Shown: piece by piece, positions 32,004 through 42,400 of the stretch
How the letters are laid out: each line of letters begins with the position of its first letter
Position numbering within the stretch: the first letter of the stretch is position 1
NCBI GenBank assembly: GCA_050949705.1
Contig: JBMNGG010000001.1
Coordinates: forward strand, 14,478-78,477
From: JBMNGG01 sp050949705
Lineage (GTDB): Bacteria; Bacillota; Thermosediminibacteria; Thermosediminibacterales; Tepidanaerobacteraceae
Reading direction: 5' to 3'
Length of the DNA: 64,000 bases
Program-made: the position numbers and the translations under genes
Notes under the pieces: generated by a model
What the model was told of the DNA's origin: nothing
What the model saw: the letters and a program-made list of their open reading frames with translations, nothing else
Database searches by the model: none

Positions 32004-32636
32004 ATGAAAAAGAATAAGCTTGTACTAATAAGATTCTTATATTTTTTTGGTGGATTGTATATATCTGCTATTGGAATTATAATGCTCGTCTATTCAGGCT
32101 ATGGCGTTGATCCATGGACAGTTTTTACCTTAGGTGTTTCATATCACTTACCATATACCATGGGTCAAATAACACGATTTATCGGGGCAATAATGTTAAT
32201 TATAGGCTGGATGTTAAAAATAAAGCCCCAAATTGGCACCTTCTTAAATATGCTTTCTTTTGGTTTTTTTCTAGACTTAAACTTAAACCTTAGTTTTTTA
32301 AAAGAACCAGATAGCTTTCCTATGACGATTGCTTATTTAGCCCTTGGCATCATCCTAAATGGTGTCGGCTCCGGAATATACATAAACGCCCAACTTGGGG
32401 CAGGTCCTATAGACAGCTTTATGCTAGGAGTATCTAAAGCTACTGGAAAGCTTGTGGGTTTCGTTAGAACCTGTATGGAAGTTTCGGTATTGATTATGGG
32501 ATGGTTTCTTGGTGGACCTGTAGGTATAGGGACACTGAGTTTCGCTCTTTTTGTAGGTCCTATAATGCAGTGGACTCTTAACCGTACAAAACTACCGGAA
32601 AAATTAAAAATTGATGGCATCAGGGAAACCTTTTAA
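32004..32636 (+). CDS. YczE-type integral membrane protein, paralogue 1
   Basis: 210 aa with five or six membrane segments. It shows the YczE/YitT-like pattern RFLYFFGGLYI, YSGYGVDPWTVF.LG.SYH, GQI, a central FLN and GAGPIDSFMLGVSKATGK, GGPVGIGT. Function unknown; in Bacillus YczE affects surfactin production. It is one of three close paralogues (32004, 32780, 34577) with similar upstream sequence, a recent local expansion. Confidence 0.82.
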   Translation: MKKNKLVLIRFLYFFGGLYISAIGIIMLVYSGYGVDPWTVFTLGVSYHLPYTMGQITRFIGAIMLIIGWMLKIKPQIGTFLNMLSFGFFLDLNLNLSFLKEPDSFPMTIAYLALGIILNGVGSGIYINAQLGAGPIDSFMLGVSKATGKLVGFVRTCMEVSVLIMGWFLGGPVGIGTLSFALFVGPIMQWTLNRTKLPEKLKIDGIRETF

Positions 32637-32779
32637 AATAAATGACAGGAGAAAGGTCCCCTGTCACTTGCTGGTAAAAAATCGAGGTTGACACTTGCCA
32701 AAAATATCAGTTATAGTTAAAATATCATTTCCATAATATAATATAACAGCTTGCATCATCAGAGATTAGAGGGACATTA

Positions 32780-33412
32780 ATGAAAAAAGATAACCTTGTA
32801 CTAGTAAGATTCCTGTATTTTTTTGGTGGATTATACATAATAGCTATTGGAAAGGTAATGCTCATCTATGCAGGCTATGGCGTTGATCCATTGACAGTTT
32901 TTCATTTGGGTATTTCATATCATTCACCATTTACCATGGGTCGAGTAACCCAAATAGTTGCAGCAATAATGCTGATCATCGGCTGGATGCTAAAAATGAA
33001 GCCCCAAATCGGCACTTTTCTGAATATGTATATTTTTGGTATGTTTCTAGATTCGGTTTCAAACCTAAGTTTATTAAAAGAACCAGATAGCTTTCCTATG
33101 ACAATTGTTTATTTAATCCTTGGCATCATCCTAAATGGAGCCGGCACTGGAATATATATAAACGCTCAACTTGGGGCAGGCCCTATAGATGGTTTTATGC
33201 TAGGATTATCTAAGGCTACTGGAAAGCCTGTGGGTTTCGTCAGAACATGTATGGAAGCTACGGCACTGCTTATCGGATGGCTGCTGGGCGGACCTGTGGG
33301 TCTAGGGACACTATGTGTCGCCCTTTTCCTAGGACCCATAATACAGTTGACTCTTAAACTTACAAAACTCCCAGAGAAATCTAAAGGGGATGACATCAAG
33401 GAAACCCTTTAA
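32780..33412 (+). CDS. YczE-type integral membrane protein, paralogue 2
   Basis: 210 aa, the closest relative of paralogue 1 (for example KPVGFVRTCMEAT against KLVGFVRTCMEVS, and identical INAQLGAGPID). The upstream 60 bp also resemble those of copy 1 (AAAATATCATTTCC, TTGCATCATCAGAGAT), which points to a tandem duplication including the promoter. It differs in its charged loop residues. The downstream hairpin serves glsA from the other strand. Confidence 0.82.
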   Translation: MKKDNLVLVRFLYFFGGLYIIAIGKVMLIYAGYGVDPLTVFHLGISYHSPFTMGRVTQIVAAIMLIIGWMLKMKPQIGTFLNMYIFGMFLDSVSNLSLLKEPDSFPMTIVYLILGIILNGAGTGIYINAQLGAGPIDGFMLGLSKATGKPVGFVRTCMEATALLIGWLLGGPVGLGTLCVALFLGPIIQLTLKLTKLPEKSKGDDIKETL

Positions 33413-33451
33413 AAAAAGCTGAGCCAGGGGGAATATCCCCCTGGCTCAGCT
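33411..33451 (-). terminator. Terminator of glsA
   Basis: AGCTGAGCCAGGGGGA / TCCCCCTGGCTCAGCT, one of the strongest stems in the window. The minus strand continues TTTTTTT, so it terminates glsA; the T-run touches the stop codon of the convergent YczE gene. Confidence 0.88.
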
Positions 33452-33473
33452 GCATATAAAAAGCCAAGGTCTT

Positions 33474-34373
33474 TTAAAAAATACTCAAATTCAATCTATC
33501 TGATAAAGACTTCATCATTGCATATCCTGCTACAGAATTCCCGTTTTCATCAAGAGGAGGGCTAAACAAACCTATACCCATTCTTCCAGGAACAACCCCC
33601 ATTATCCCACCGCCTACTCCTGATTTAGAAGGCACACCAACTTCTGCCGCATATTGACCGCTGGTATTGTACACCCCTGCTGTTGACATTATGGCAATGA
33701 CGTTTCTTGATAGCGTTTTTCTATCTATCTTTCCGTAAGATTTTAGACCAACACATCTTTTTGCGATAAACGCAGCTATCTTAGCCAAATCACAAGCCGT
33801 AACTTCTATAGAACACTGTTTAAAATAGTGTTCAAGCGCCGTTTCAGGATCCTCTATAATACCTTTGACTTTCAGCATATAAGCAATAGCCCTGTTTTTA
33901 TCACCGGTCTCCTTTTCCGAAATATACACTTCCCGATTATAGTCTATATCATCATTTCCGGTAATTTCCCTCATAAACTCCAAAATCCTCTGAAATTTAT
34001 CACCTTTTATCATAGAAGTTGTAGCTATAGCACCAGCATTAAACATGGGGTTTATAGGTTTTTTAATATGGGGCAGATCAAGCTTATATAAAGTATTAAA
34101 GGGTTCATCCGACCCCTCTCTACCAACTTTCTCAAAGACCTTTTCCCCATTATCCATCAATGCCAAAATAAGGGCAGGCACCTTTGATATACTTTGGATA
34201 GTGAACTTAACATCACAGTCTCCCTCTTTATAAATCCTGCCATCAGAGTCTATAACACATATACCTATATGGTTGGGGTTTGCCTTAAGGAGTGCTGGTA
34301 TATAACTGGCTACTTGACCGGTTTTTGCAATGACCTTACTTTCCTCCAGAACCTCTCGTAAAATATTTTGCAT
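33474..34373 (-). CDS. glsA: Glutaminase
   Basis: 299 aa, usual size for GlsA. It hydrolyses glutamine to glutamate and ammonia. The Ser-x-x-Lys pair is in TIQSISKVPAL; other family landmarks are NPMFNAGAI, VTACDLAKIAAF and GVPSKSGVGGGI. It is inserted in reverse orientation between YczE paralogues 2 and 3, separating them. Confidence 0.93.
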   Translation of the reverse strand: MQNILREVLEESKVIAKTGQVASYIPALLKANPNHIGICVIDSDGRIYKEGDCDVKFTIQSISKVPALILALMDNGEKVFEKVGREGSDEPFNTLYKLDLPHIKKPINPMFNAGAIATTSMIKGDKFQRILEFMREITGNDDIDYNREVYISEKETGDKNRAIAYMLKVKGIIEDPETALEHYFKQCSIEVTACDLAKIAAFIAKRCVGLKSYGKIDRKTLSRNVIAIMSTAGVYNTSGQYAAEVGVPSKSGVGGGIMGVVPGRMGIGLFSPPLDENGNSVAGYAMMKSLSDRLNLSIF

Positions 34374-34513
34374 GGCAAATCAACCTCTCTAAAAAGCATA
34401 TAATCTAATAGTCATTAATAAAATCTTATGAAATATCTAATCCTTCTTATTATAGCATAACTTACTCCATTAAATACTGCAACAACTTGACACTATCAGT
34501 AAACAAGAACTAG

Positions 34514-34542
34514 TTGTTGAAGCAACTTTAAAATGCTATAAT
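34514..34542 (+). promoter_or_regulatory. Promoter of YczE paralogue 3
   Basis: TTGTTG (34514-34519), 17-bp spacer, TATAAT (34537-34542), ending 34 bp before the start codon. Confidence 0.65.
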
Positions 34543-34576
34543 AAATCAACTCACATAAAAGATAGAAGGAATAGTA

Positions 34577-35206
34577 ATGAAAAAATATAGCCCTTTATTA
34601 ATGAAATTCTTATATTTTTTCGGTGGATTGTATATAGTCAGCATTGGCAAAGTAATGCTCATTTATTCCGGCTATGGCGTTGATCCTTGGACGGTTTTTC
34701 ATTTAGGAGTTTCATATCATTTACCATTTACCGTAGGGCAAATCTCCCAAATCGTCGGAGCAGTAATGATGATTATAGGCTGGGCGCTAAAAATAAAGCC
34801 TAAAATCGGTACTTTTCTAAATATGTATTTTTTTGGTGTCTTTCTAGATTTAAACTTATACCTTAATTTTGTAAAAGAACCGAACAGCTTTGCCATGACG
34901 ATTATTTATTTAGCTATTGGTATCCTCACAAATGGTATCGGTTTTGGATTATATCTAAATGCGGAACTTGGAGCAGGTCCCAGAGACAGCTTCATGCTAG
35001 GTATATCTAAAGTTACTGGCAAGACTGCTGGTTTTATCAAAACATGTATGGAAACTATGGCACTACTTATCGGATGGCTTCTAGGAGGTCCCGTCGGCAT
35101 AGGGACACTATTTTACGCTCTTTTCGTAGGAACTGTAATGCAGTGGACCCTAGAACATGTAAAACTGCCAGGAAAGTCTAAACCAGTGACATCAGAAAAA
35201 CTCTAA
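34577..35206 (+). CDS. YczE-type integral membrane protein, paralogue 3
   Basis: 209 aa, same motifs as the other two copies (FLYFFGGLYIVSIG, YSGYGVDPWTVFHLGVSYHLPF, GAGPRDSFMLGISKVTGK). It is more diverged: GAGPID has become GAGPRD, and the loop residues NAQL have become NAEL. It has its own promoter and terminator. Function unknown. Confidence 0.82.
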   Translation: MKKYSPLLMKFLYFFGGLYIVSIGKVMLIYSGYGVDPWTVFHLGVSYHLPFTVGQISQIVGAVMMIIGWALKIKPKIGTFLNMYFFGVFLDLNLYLNFVKEPNSFAMTIIYLAIGILTNGIGFGLYLNAELGAGPRDSFMLGISKVTGKTAGFIKTCMETMALLIGWLLGGPVGIGTLFYALFVGTVMQWTLEHVKLPGKSKPVTSEKL

Positions 35207-35215
35207 ATCAGTGAA

Positions 35216-35256
35216 AAAGGGAACAGGATTAAATAACCTGTTCCCTTTAAACTTTT
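35216..35256. terminator. Bidirectional terminator
   Basis: AAAGGGAACAGG / CCTGTTCCCTTT, 12-bp perfect stem with a 9-nt loop, followed by AAACTTTTTTT on plus and TTCACTG after T's on minus. It lies between YczE paralogue 3 and encapsulin. Confidence 0.88.
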
Positions 35257-35257
35257 T

Positions 35258-36070
35258 TTACTCAAACACTATTATTGCATCCTTTTGCTTTATCCGAAGT
35301 GCAACTGTTTCCATAATCCGAAATACATGATTGAAATCTGTAGTCTCCAAATATCCCGTTTCAATATCCTTACCAACAGCAAGATCCATATATTGAGGCT
35401 CAGCACATACCATGATGGCTTTTTGTTGGCCTAAAACCGGAGAGTTGTATAGATGACCATTAAGTATTTTTCTAATACGCTCTTCATCCGTCATACCCAG
35501 TGAAGGCTGTAATCGATAGAGCTGAAAATACAAATCAGGACTTAAGATTAGCGCATATCGACCTATTAGGCTTTTGCTCTGGAACATGGATATTCCTGCA
35601 ACAACATCAGTAAAAGCATTATCACCTTCTGACCAATCCCTCTTAGAAATCTTTGAACTTCCATCCGCAGTAAAGAGCCCTTCTAAACCCAAAAAATCAT
35701 TCCCGAAAAAAATGAGTCTATCTTCCTTTTGTGCTAAAGCCTGAGCTGCTATCATAGCTTTTGACAAATCCAGTGGTTGATCTGTCTCATTACTATGTTC
35801 AATATCTCTCCAATACAAAGTAAAATCTTCATGAAGTTGGGGTAGTTCGATAAAACGCCGGCCATTCGTCTTAACAAAACCATCTTGTTCAACTTGTTCA
35901 AAGGAAGTATCGTCAATATTGATGCTAGTGGTTCCGGGACCTAATGGACCAAATAGTGATAGAAACCTGCGTCCGATTAAATTACTCCGCACTGTATCAA
36001 CAACTTGGGCATCTAGCTTCTTCCAAAAGTCGTCAGAAAAAGAAACAGTATCCCTACCGAGAAAATCCAT
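35258..36070 (-). CDS. Encapsulin shell protein (family 1, linocin-M18-like)
   Basis: 270 aa HK97-fold protein that self-assembles into a protein nanocompartment. Landmarks are the N-terminal FSDDFWKKLDAQVVDT, GRRFLSLFGPLG, QVEQDGFVKTNGRRFIELP, the E-loop with DFTLYWRDIE, and ALILSPDLYFQLYRLQ. Despite the phage-like fold it is a cellular organelle gene. It is the second gene of a two-gene operon, 11 bp after the ferritin-like cargo gene. Confidence 0.95.
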   Translation of the reverse strand: MDFLGRDTVSFSDDFWKKLDAQVVDTVRSNLIGRRFLSLFGPLGPGTTSINIDDTSFEQVEQDGFVKTNGRRFIELPQLHEDFTLYWRDIEHSNETDQPLDLSKAMIAAQALAQKEDRLIFFGNDFLGLEGLFTADGSSKISKRDWSEGDNAFTDVVAGISMFQSKSLIGRYALILSPDLYFQLYRLQPSLGMTDEERIRKILNGHLYNSPVLGQQKAIMVCAEPQYMDLAVGKDIETGYLETTDFNHVFRIMETVALRIKQKDAIIVFE

Positions 36071-36081
36071 AATTTCCCCTC

Positions 36082-36438
36082 CTAATCACTATTCTCTTTT
36101 AATAAACTTCCCACAGTTGTGCCAGGTTTGGGGATTTCAATCCCCAGATCTCTCATCATTTCCTTTACTTCTTCTTCACCTTCTGCAAAAAAGTCTTCCT
36201 CTTTCGGATCCAAATGCCGCAATAAAGTCATAAGTTCGCCAACATGAGCTTTTTCTTCATCACGAATATCGCCCAGCACTTTTTTAGCGAATTCATCATC
36301 GATTGCTTGTACGTGAGCATCATAAAGGTAAATAGCCTCTAACTCACCAGCGATATCCAAACGTATGGCTTGAATTAATTCTTCTTTAGTCATTTTACGG
36401 GGTACATTCCCACTAAAGGGGTTTGGAAAAGCAGGCAT
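36082..36438 (-). CDS. Encapsulated ferritin-like cargo protein
   Basis: 118 aa. Ferritin-type ligands lie in two helices: GELEAIYLYDAH and RDEEKAHVGELM (Glu plus ExxH patterns). The C-terminus TTVGSLLKE matches the short targeting peptide that docks cargo inside encapsulins. Inside the shell it oxidises Fe(II) for mineral storage and protection against oxidative stress. Start ATG has AGGAG 8 nt upstream. It is transcribed first, then encapsulin. Confidence 0.93.
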   Translation of the reverse strand: MPAFPNPFSGNVPRKMTKEELIQAIRLDIAGELEAIYLYDAHVQAIDDEFAKKVLGDIRDEEKAHVGELMTLLRHLDPKEEDFFAEGEEEVKEMMRDLGIEIPKPGTTVGSLLKENSD

Positions 36439-36567
36439 ATTAACACTCCTTTTTTTATTTTTTTAGCATAACGCTAATTGTGTCCGCACACCTTTATAAA
36501 AATATTTACCGATTAGACAATATATTACCTATTTTAACTTTTCACAAAACTTACTTCAGACTTAAGA

Positions 36568-36650
36568 CTAATATCTCATTAAAATTCCTTCTAACATCCT
36601 TGCATGCCTTGCTTCATCCTTGGCTGATTTGTTAAAGTAAGAAGCACATA
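36568..36650 (-). pseudogene. Rubrerythrin-type protein, C-terminal remnant
   Basis: The minus strand encodes NKSAKDEARHARMLEGIL followed by MRY and a stop, which matches the last helix of rubrerythrin-family proteins (AKDEARH...FEGLLKRY). Upstream sequence (36651-36710) gives no continuation and no start, so only the tail of the gene remains. It lies just upstream of the encapsulin operon. The rest of 36439-36863 is A/T-rich with nothing else I can support beyond a probable promoter for the next gene. Confidence 0.6.
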
Positions 36651-36863
36651 AATAACTAGGAATGATTACTAATAATTATATATATACTGCTAATTTTTGT
36701 CAAGCATTAATTTGAAATATTCCTTTCAAATCAGAATGATATGAATAATAACTCTTACAAGGTATTTACTGCCAAATCATACAATTTCTCTTACCATGTC
36801 TTGACTTATACTATATAATTCCATAAGATATATTTATAAAAAATAAAGATTTGAGGGATAGAT

Positions 36864-37760
36864 ATGTTTAAAAATATTGTTGTACTTGATGATACGGGAA
36901 TAAATTCTGAATCAAAAATAAAGTTGCACCAGTTTGCACAAGAAGTGGATATATACGATGATCGTCCGGATGAAAGTGAGACTATAAAGAGAATCGGTGA
37001 TGCTGATGGTGTTCTTGTATCCCTTAATACCCCAATTACTCGAAAGATAATGGATGCATGTCCTAACATAAGATATATCGGCATGAGCTGTAGCATAATT
37101 GATGAAAAGAGTTGTAATGTAGACATTTCCGCTGCAAAAGAAAAGGGAATCGTGGTAACCGGAATATATGATTATGGTGATAACGGTGTTGTAGAATTTT
37201 TGATTAGCGAACTTGTCAGATTACTACACGGATTCGGCGGCAAGCTGTGGAAAGATCAACCTTATGAGTTTACTAATCTTAAAATGGGTATCATCGGTCT
37301 TGGCACAGCTGGTTATATGGTTGCAAAGGCCTTCGACTTTTTGGGTGCAGATGTTTATTACTATAGCAGGACACGGAAAAATCATGCTGAAGAAGAGGGA
37401 ATAAAGTATCTTCCTTTAGACGAACTGTTAAAAACCGTAGAGATAGTATCAACTCATTTACCTAGACATACCTGCTTATTAAATGAAAGAGAGTTCGATA
37501 TTTTTGGCAATAATAAAATATTACTAAATACATCACTTGGTCCTGTTTTCTCAGTTCCTGCTCTTAAAAAGTGGCTCACAAACAGCAAAAACTTTTACAT
37601 TTGTGATAAAGACGGAATGGGTCTATATATGGATGAACTGGGCCACCTACCTAATGTCATAGTAGGATATAAAAGTGCAGGTGCCACAACCGAAATGGTA
37701 AAACGCCGCTCGAAAAAAGTCCTAGAAAACATAGAAAAGTTCCTAGAAGAAAATAAATAA
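36864..37760 (+). CDS. D-2-hydroxyacid dehydrogenase-like protein, catalytic residues altered
   Basis: 298 aa with the two-domain fold of the D-isomer-specific 2-hydroxyacid dehydrogenases. The NAD-binding motif GIIGLGTAG (142-150) follows a substrate domain of about 140 residues. In the usual catalytic positions the conserved Arg region reads NTSLGPV instead of N-x-x-RG, and the C-terminal His region reads GYKSAGATTEM, so the His is missing. It is either a non-canonical enzyme or an NAD-binding regulator. Monocistronic; substrate unknown. Confidence 0.75.
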   Translation: MFKNIVVLDDTGINSESKIKLHQFAQEVDIYDDRPDESETIKRIGDADGVLVSLNTPITRKIMDACPNIRYIGMSCSIIDEKSCNVDISAAKEKGIVVTGIYDYGDNGVVEFLISELVRLLHGFGGKLWKDQPYEFTNLKMGIIGLGTAGYMVAKAFDFLGADVYYYSRTRKNHAEEEGIKYLPLDELLKTVEIVSTHLPRHTCLLNEREFDIFGNNKILLNTSLGPVFSVPALKKWLTNSKNFYICDKDGMGLYMDELGHLPNVIVGYKSAGATTEMVKRRSKKVLENIEKFLEENK

Positions 37761-37794
37761 GTAAGTCCTACCCGGTGGAAATTCGAAAACCCAT

Positions 37795-37945
37795 AGCTGT
37801 CATCTGAAGGCTTCGCCTGAAGGATCTTATGGAATATCCTTTCGCCGTGCTAAGAACGACCAGTTCGTGGTAACCTAAAGACTAGCCTGCAGAATGACCT
37901 AGCCCCATGTCATTCTGAATGACCCGAAGTGAAATGAAGAATCCA
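37795..37945. repeat. Probable dispersed intergenic repeat remnants
   Basis: The 356-bp gap 37761-38116 has no gene. It contains GTCATTCTGAATGACC and GAAGTGAAATGAAGAATCC, plus CTGAAGGCTTCGCCTGAAGG. These resemble the 'GTCATTCTGAGCGAAGCGAAGAATC' type of dispersed repeat known in many clostridial and related genomes. I cannot show other copies in this window. Confidence 0.4.
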
Positions 37946-37949
37946 AAAT

Positions 37950-37977
37950 CCTCGGCTAAACCCCGAGGTTTACTTTT
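37950..37977 (+). terminator. Terminator downstream of the 2-hydroxyacid dehydrogenase-like gene
   Basis: CCTCGG / CCGAGG stem with a 7-nt loop followed by TTTACTTTTT. It separates the exopolysaccharide locus from the preceding gene. Confidence 0.6.
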
Positions 37978-38116
37978 TCCTAACAAACTAACCCATCACA
38001 CCTTAACTTACTAACACTATTCCTCAAAAAAAGAAGGAATTCCACACCTATTGTAGAATTAATAATAGTCAAGGAAAAACTTAATCGGCACAATGACTTA
38101 AACTAGGAGGAAAACC

Positions 38117-39410
38117 ATGGAAGAAGAAATCACCCTACGAGAACTGATAGAGATAATGCTCCGCGGAAAATGGATAATAGTCGGCTTTACCATAATAGCC
38201 GTTTTGATAAGCGGTATTCTTAGCTTTTTTATCATATCACCTACATATGAAGCAAGAAGCACCCTTATGGTATCACCTTTAGTACAAAACGGCTCAAGAG
38301 CAAGTGAGGGCAGTGCATATGATACACTACTTTCATATGTATCTAAATATCCTCAAATGTCACTAGAAACATATCGGGTTCAAGTAACAAACCCTCATAT
38401 ATTAAGCAAGGTAATAGATGAGTTAGAACTAGATCAGGAAAAATACAGCCTGAATACCTCTACGAGACATGATAAGCGTAGAAGCTATCAAAGATACAAA
38501 CCTTATCAGGATAGCAGTAAAAGACCAAGATCCGGAAATGGCTGCTCGCATTGCAAATACACTTTCACCAATATATGTAGATTTCATCTCAACAACACTG
38601 CAAGAACAGATGAGTAGATCTGCAACATACTTAGAAACACAGATGGAAGAAGAAAAGAAGAATCTGGATGCTGCAACAGAAGAACTCAAAAACTTCATGG
38701 CACAGCCCCAGAATGTAAATGAACTGGAACAAGATATAAATGCAAAACTTGAGCTTATAACCCATTTTAAAACAAGATTAATAGAGCTTGACGTAGAGGA
38801 GAAAGCCACTCAGGCATCTTTGCAAACTGCTGCTGCAAGACTTGCCAAGGAACCAAAATTTCTTGATGTGGAAAAATCCATCATTGACGACCCTGTCATG
38901 GCAGGCTTTGCCACAGGACAAACCGGTAGTATGTCTGATACGGTAGGTTTTACAATGAAAAGCCAAGAAATAAATGAGAGTTATACTGAGCTAAATAACA
39001 AGATAGCAGAGCTAGAAGTAATTCTTGCGGGCATCCAATCTCAAAAAGCAGCATTATCTCAAAACATACAAAAGACTCAGACTGAACTGGAAAGCCTGCA
39101 GGCAGATCTAGCTCAAAAGCAGACCGAATATAACCGGATTCAGAGAAAGTTTAACATAGCCCAAGATACATACAATACCTTTTTACAGAAATACCAAGAA
39201 GCACGTATCACAACAACTAGTAAGATAGGTGAAGCAAATATCATGGTAGTATCCCCAGCTATAGTGCCTGTATCACCAGTAGCACCAAGGAAAATGTTAA
39301 ATGTTGCCATAGCCATGGTATTAGGCCTTATGATTGGTGTATTTGTAGCATTTTTCATAGATTACTGGAAAAATTCAGGACAACCTAAAATCCAAAAGTC
39401 TACATCATAG
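38117..39410 (+). pseudogene. Wzz/chain-length determinant protein, frameshifted
   Basis: The N-terminal part (38117 to about 38460) has EEEITLRELIEIMLRGKWII, a first membrane helix and the Wzz domain. The rest, in another frame (about 38465-39410), has SVEAIKDTNLIRIAVKDQDP, a long coiled coil and the C-terminal helix AIAMVLGLMIGVFVAFFIDYW. One extra base near 38459 (in AATACCTCTACG) separates them; removing one T restores NTLRDMISVEAI. Wzz proteins set polysaccharide chain length at the membrane. It is first of the locus, with AGGAGG before ATG. Either a real mutation or a sequence error. Confidence 0.8.
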
Positions 39411-39439
39411 ACAACCTTTATTAATTGGGGTGTAATACA

Positions 39440-42400
39440 TTGGGAAGAAAAGAAAAGCTAAAAGAACAGAAAAAAGTAGAAAAGGGTAGAAATATTTCCC
39501 GGGTAATTAGTGAAAAACAAAAAGGAATACTTTACTATATTATATATATGGGTCTTATAGCACTACTGCTATTTCCACCGTATTTTAGAGGGATGTTTTT
39601 CGATAAAGAATTCCTACCTACGCATATATTCAGCGGAGTGCTGTTTCTTCTTTATATCATCTACAAAGGGAAGGTTCTTAAGGAAGAGCAGTTTTTCAGC
39701 TCACCCATGGACTATGCAGCACTTGCTTTAGTAGGAGCATACTTCATATCCATATTTGTAGCTGTAAACATCCGCTCTGCGATAGGAGAGTTTCTAAAAT
39801 ACATAAATTACTTTATAGCATTTTACATGGTTTCAGACTTTGCAAGAACGGAAAAAGATATAAAAGTGATACTTTGGACTATGGTTATTTCAGCCTTTGG
39901 AGTAGCTTTTATCGGTATAGGAGCTGCAGCAGGCACCTTTACATATAACGGTGCTTTTGTAGTGGTAGGATAAACTCCACTGTCCAGTATCCAAACACCT
40001 TAGCTGCATACCTTACAGCTGCTTTCATGATATCAACATCCCTTTGGGCAGTTTCTAAAAGCCGTTTCCAAAAGGGGATACTTGCGTTTATAAACTATAC
40101 ATTATTCTTATGTTTTCTTTTTACCCTTTCCAGGGCGGCTTGGCTGATGTTTCCGATATTTTTCTTAATACTTGTTGTCGGTATGCCCAGCCAGTATCGA
40201 ATGAAGGTATTGGGTTATTCCTTTGAAACTTTCATTGCAGCAGTTGCTGCATCTCCTGGTTTTGGTATGGCTATATTAGATAATCAACAAACAAAAGTCT
40301 GGATATGGTATATAGCTGGAGCAATAGTATCAATAGCTATATTTTATATAATGGAACGAATAAGTGAACGTTTTTCACTTCAAATAAAGCCAAAAATGGT
40401 ATTATCTATATTTATTGTCTTGATGTTTTTAGGGATATCAGGCGGCTATGTAGCTTTTACTACTGAAGCTCCACTAACCGTTTCCCATAGTGAAGATGAA
40501 GAAGCAAGTTGGAAAACCAATTGGTATCCTATAAAAGACGTAAACCCGATACTGAGTACACTTTAAAAGTCACAGTATCTGCAAAACCAGGTCAAGAAGA
40601 AGACCAGTGGGGAGCAGCAGTGCTTATCAATAGCATAGATGAAAATAAAAACAGTGTACGTATTGTCAATGAATATATCAATGAGAACTTGAATGAAGAA
40701 ACAAGGGAAATAACCTTTACCACTAGGCCGGATACAGCAGAATTATCCATAGGCTTTAGCAACCGCTTTCCCGGATACAGAAGCAACCTTTTCATGCTGC
40801 AGAATTTTACGAAACCCATGATATATCATCTGCTCAACGCATAATATTGGCTTATAAATATATACCTCAAGCTATAAGCCGAAGGATCAGAAGTATAAGC
40901 ACAGAAGAGTCCAGTTTACCGGTCGGGTTAATTTTTACCAAGATGCCTTGAAAATAATAAAAGAATATCCCATTCTCGGCACAGGTGGTGGAGGCTGGAA
41001 AGCAATATACCAAGCATATCAGTCATATAGATATTTTACAACAGAAGTTCACAGTTTCTTTCTGCAGCTTTGGGTAGAAACGGGAACAGTTGGACTTCTT
41101 GCACTATTAGCATTATGGATAACTACACTTTTTGCAGGATACAAGACTTTGATATCTGATATGACACTTCCATCAAAACAATAACCTGGGGAGTACTATC
41201 CGGAGCTATAGCTTTAGGCGGTCACAGCACCATGGACTTTAATCTGTCACTAGGGTGGTGTAGCACTTTACCTATGGCAGTTAATTGCAGTAGTAAAGTT
41301 TTCAGGAGCATTATCACAGTAAAGATATAAAGCCAAAAGACTTGGTTCATCTTGGGTTGCCTGGCCTCTTAGCGGATTATCCTGTGTATTGATAATCCTG
41401 TCCTTCCTTTTATACCAAGGATACACCTATGGTCAACAGGCTGTAAAAAGCATAGAACAGCAGGATATTATAAAAGCCAGGGAATACTTTGAAAAGGCCT
41501 CAAAGTATGATCCATATACAGCATCTTATAAAGCTGACTTAGCCCAGATAGACTATTTTATCGCAAGGCAAACTGAGGATGAAACTCTTCTTGAAAAATC
41601 CGAAGAGTTAAGAATCGAAGCAGTAAATCTAGATCCCTATAACGCAAGACTCAAAACTCAACTTGCAGCTTACTATCTTGAACAGCGAAAACTGGAAGAA
41701 GGCTCTCTCAGATTAGAAGAAACAACGAAAGTAAACCCATTTAATATAGAAAACTGGGAAAACCTAGCCGATGCCTATCAAAAAACAGCAGTGGCTTATA
41801 TAAGACAGGGATCAAAAAGAAAAAGCCCTTGAATATACTACAAAATCACAAGAGTTATTCGGTAAGATATCAGAGTATAACCGCAAAGCTCCAAAAAGTG
41901 CTCGAGAGAAACTGGATGTTACAAATGAGCTAATGCTCTATATATACAAATCAAAGCTTTTAGCGGAAAACATAGATGATGACACATACTACAGAAAACT
42001 TGACAAGTCTACTCTTTGCTTCAGACTTTACCATAGATGCTGATAATGACGGGGTGCCTGATCTTTGGAGAGTATCCAACTCAAGTGAAGGTTTACTAGA
42101 GGTTTGTATTAATAAAGACAAAGCTTATATCTCAAATACTGGTGAAGGAATATCATACTTGAATCTTATTAATGATATCCGGCTTGAACCACAAGAAAGC
42201 TATATCGTAAACCTTTATATAGGGAGTGATGATCCCAGTAATAAACCGGTAGTAAATATTCGCAGTAGAAAAGGTCAGACTTCTCAGAATCAGATAAAAG
42301 ATATGGAGCTAAGTCAAGAAATAAGTATTATATCATCAGACTTTGAAACAACGGAAGATATAAAAGACGCCACACAGTGGGTTAGAATAGATATTCCCGG

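Noticed and set aside
35258..36070. Phage capsid gene, hence a prophage
   Set aside because: The HK97 fold here belongs to encapsulin; the adjacent gene is its tagged ferritin-like cargo, and no portal, terminase or tail gene is near.
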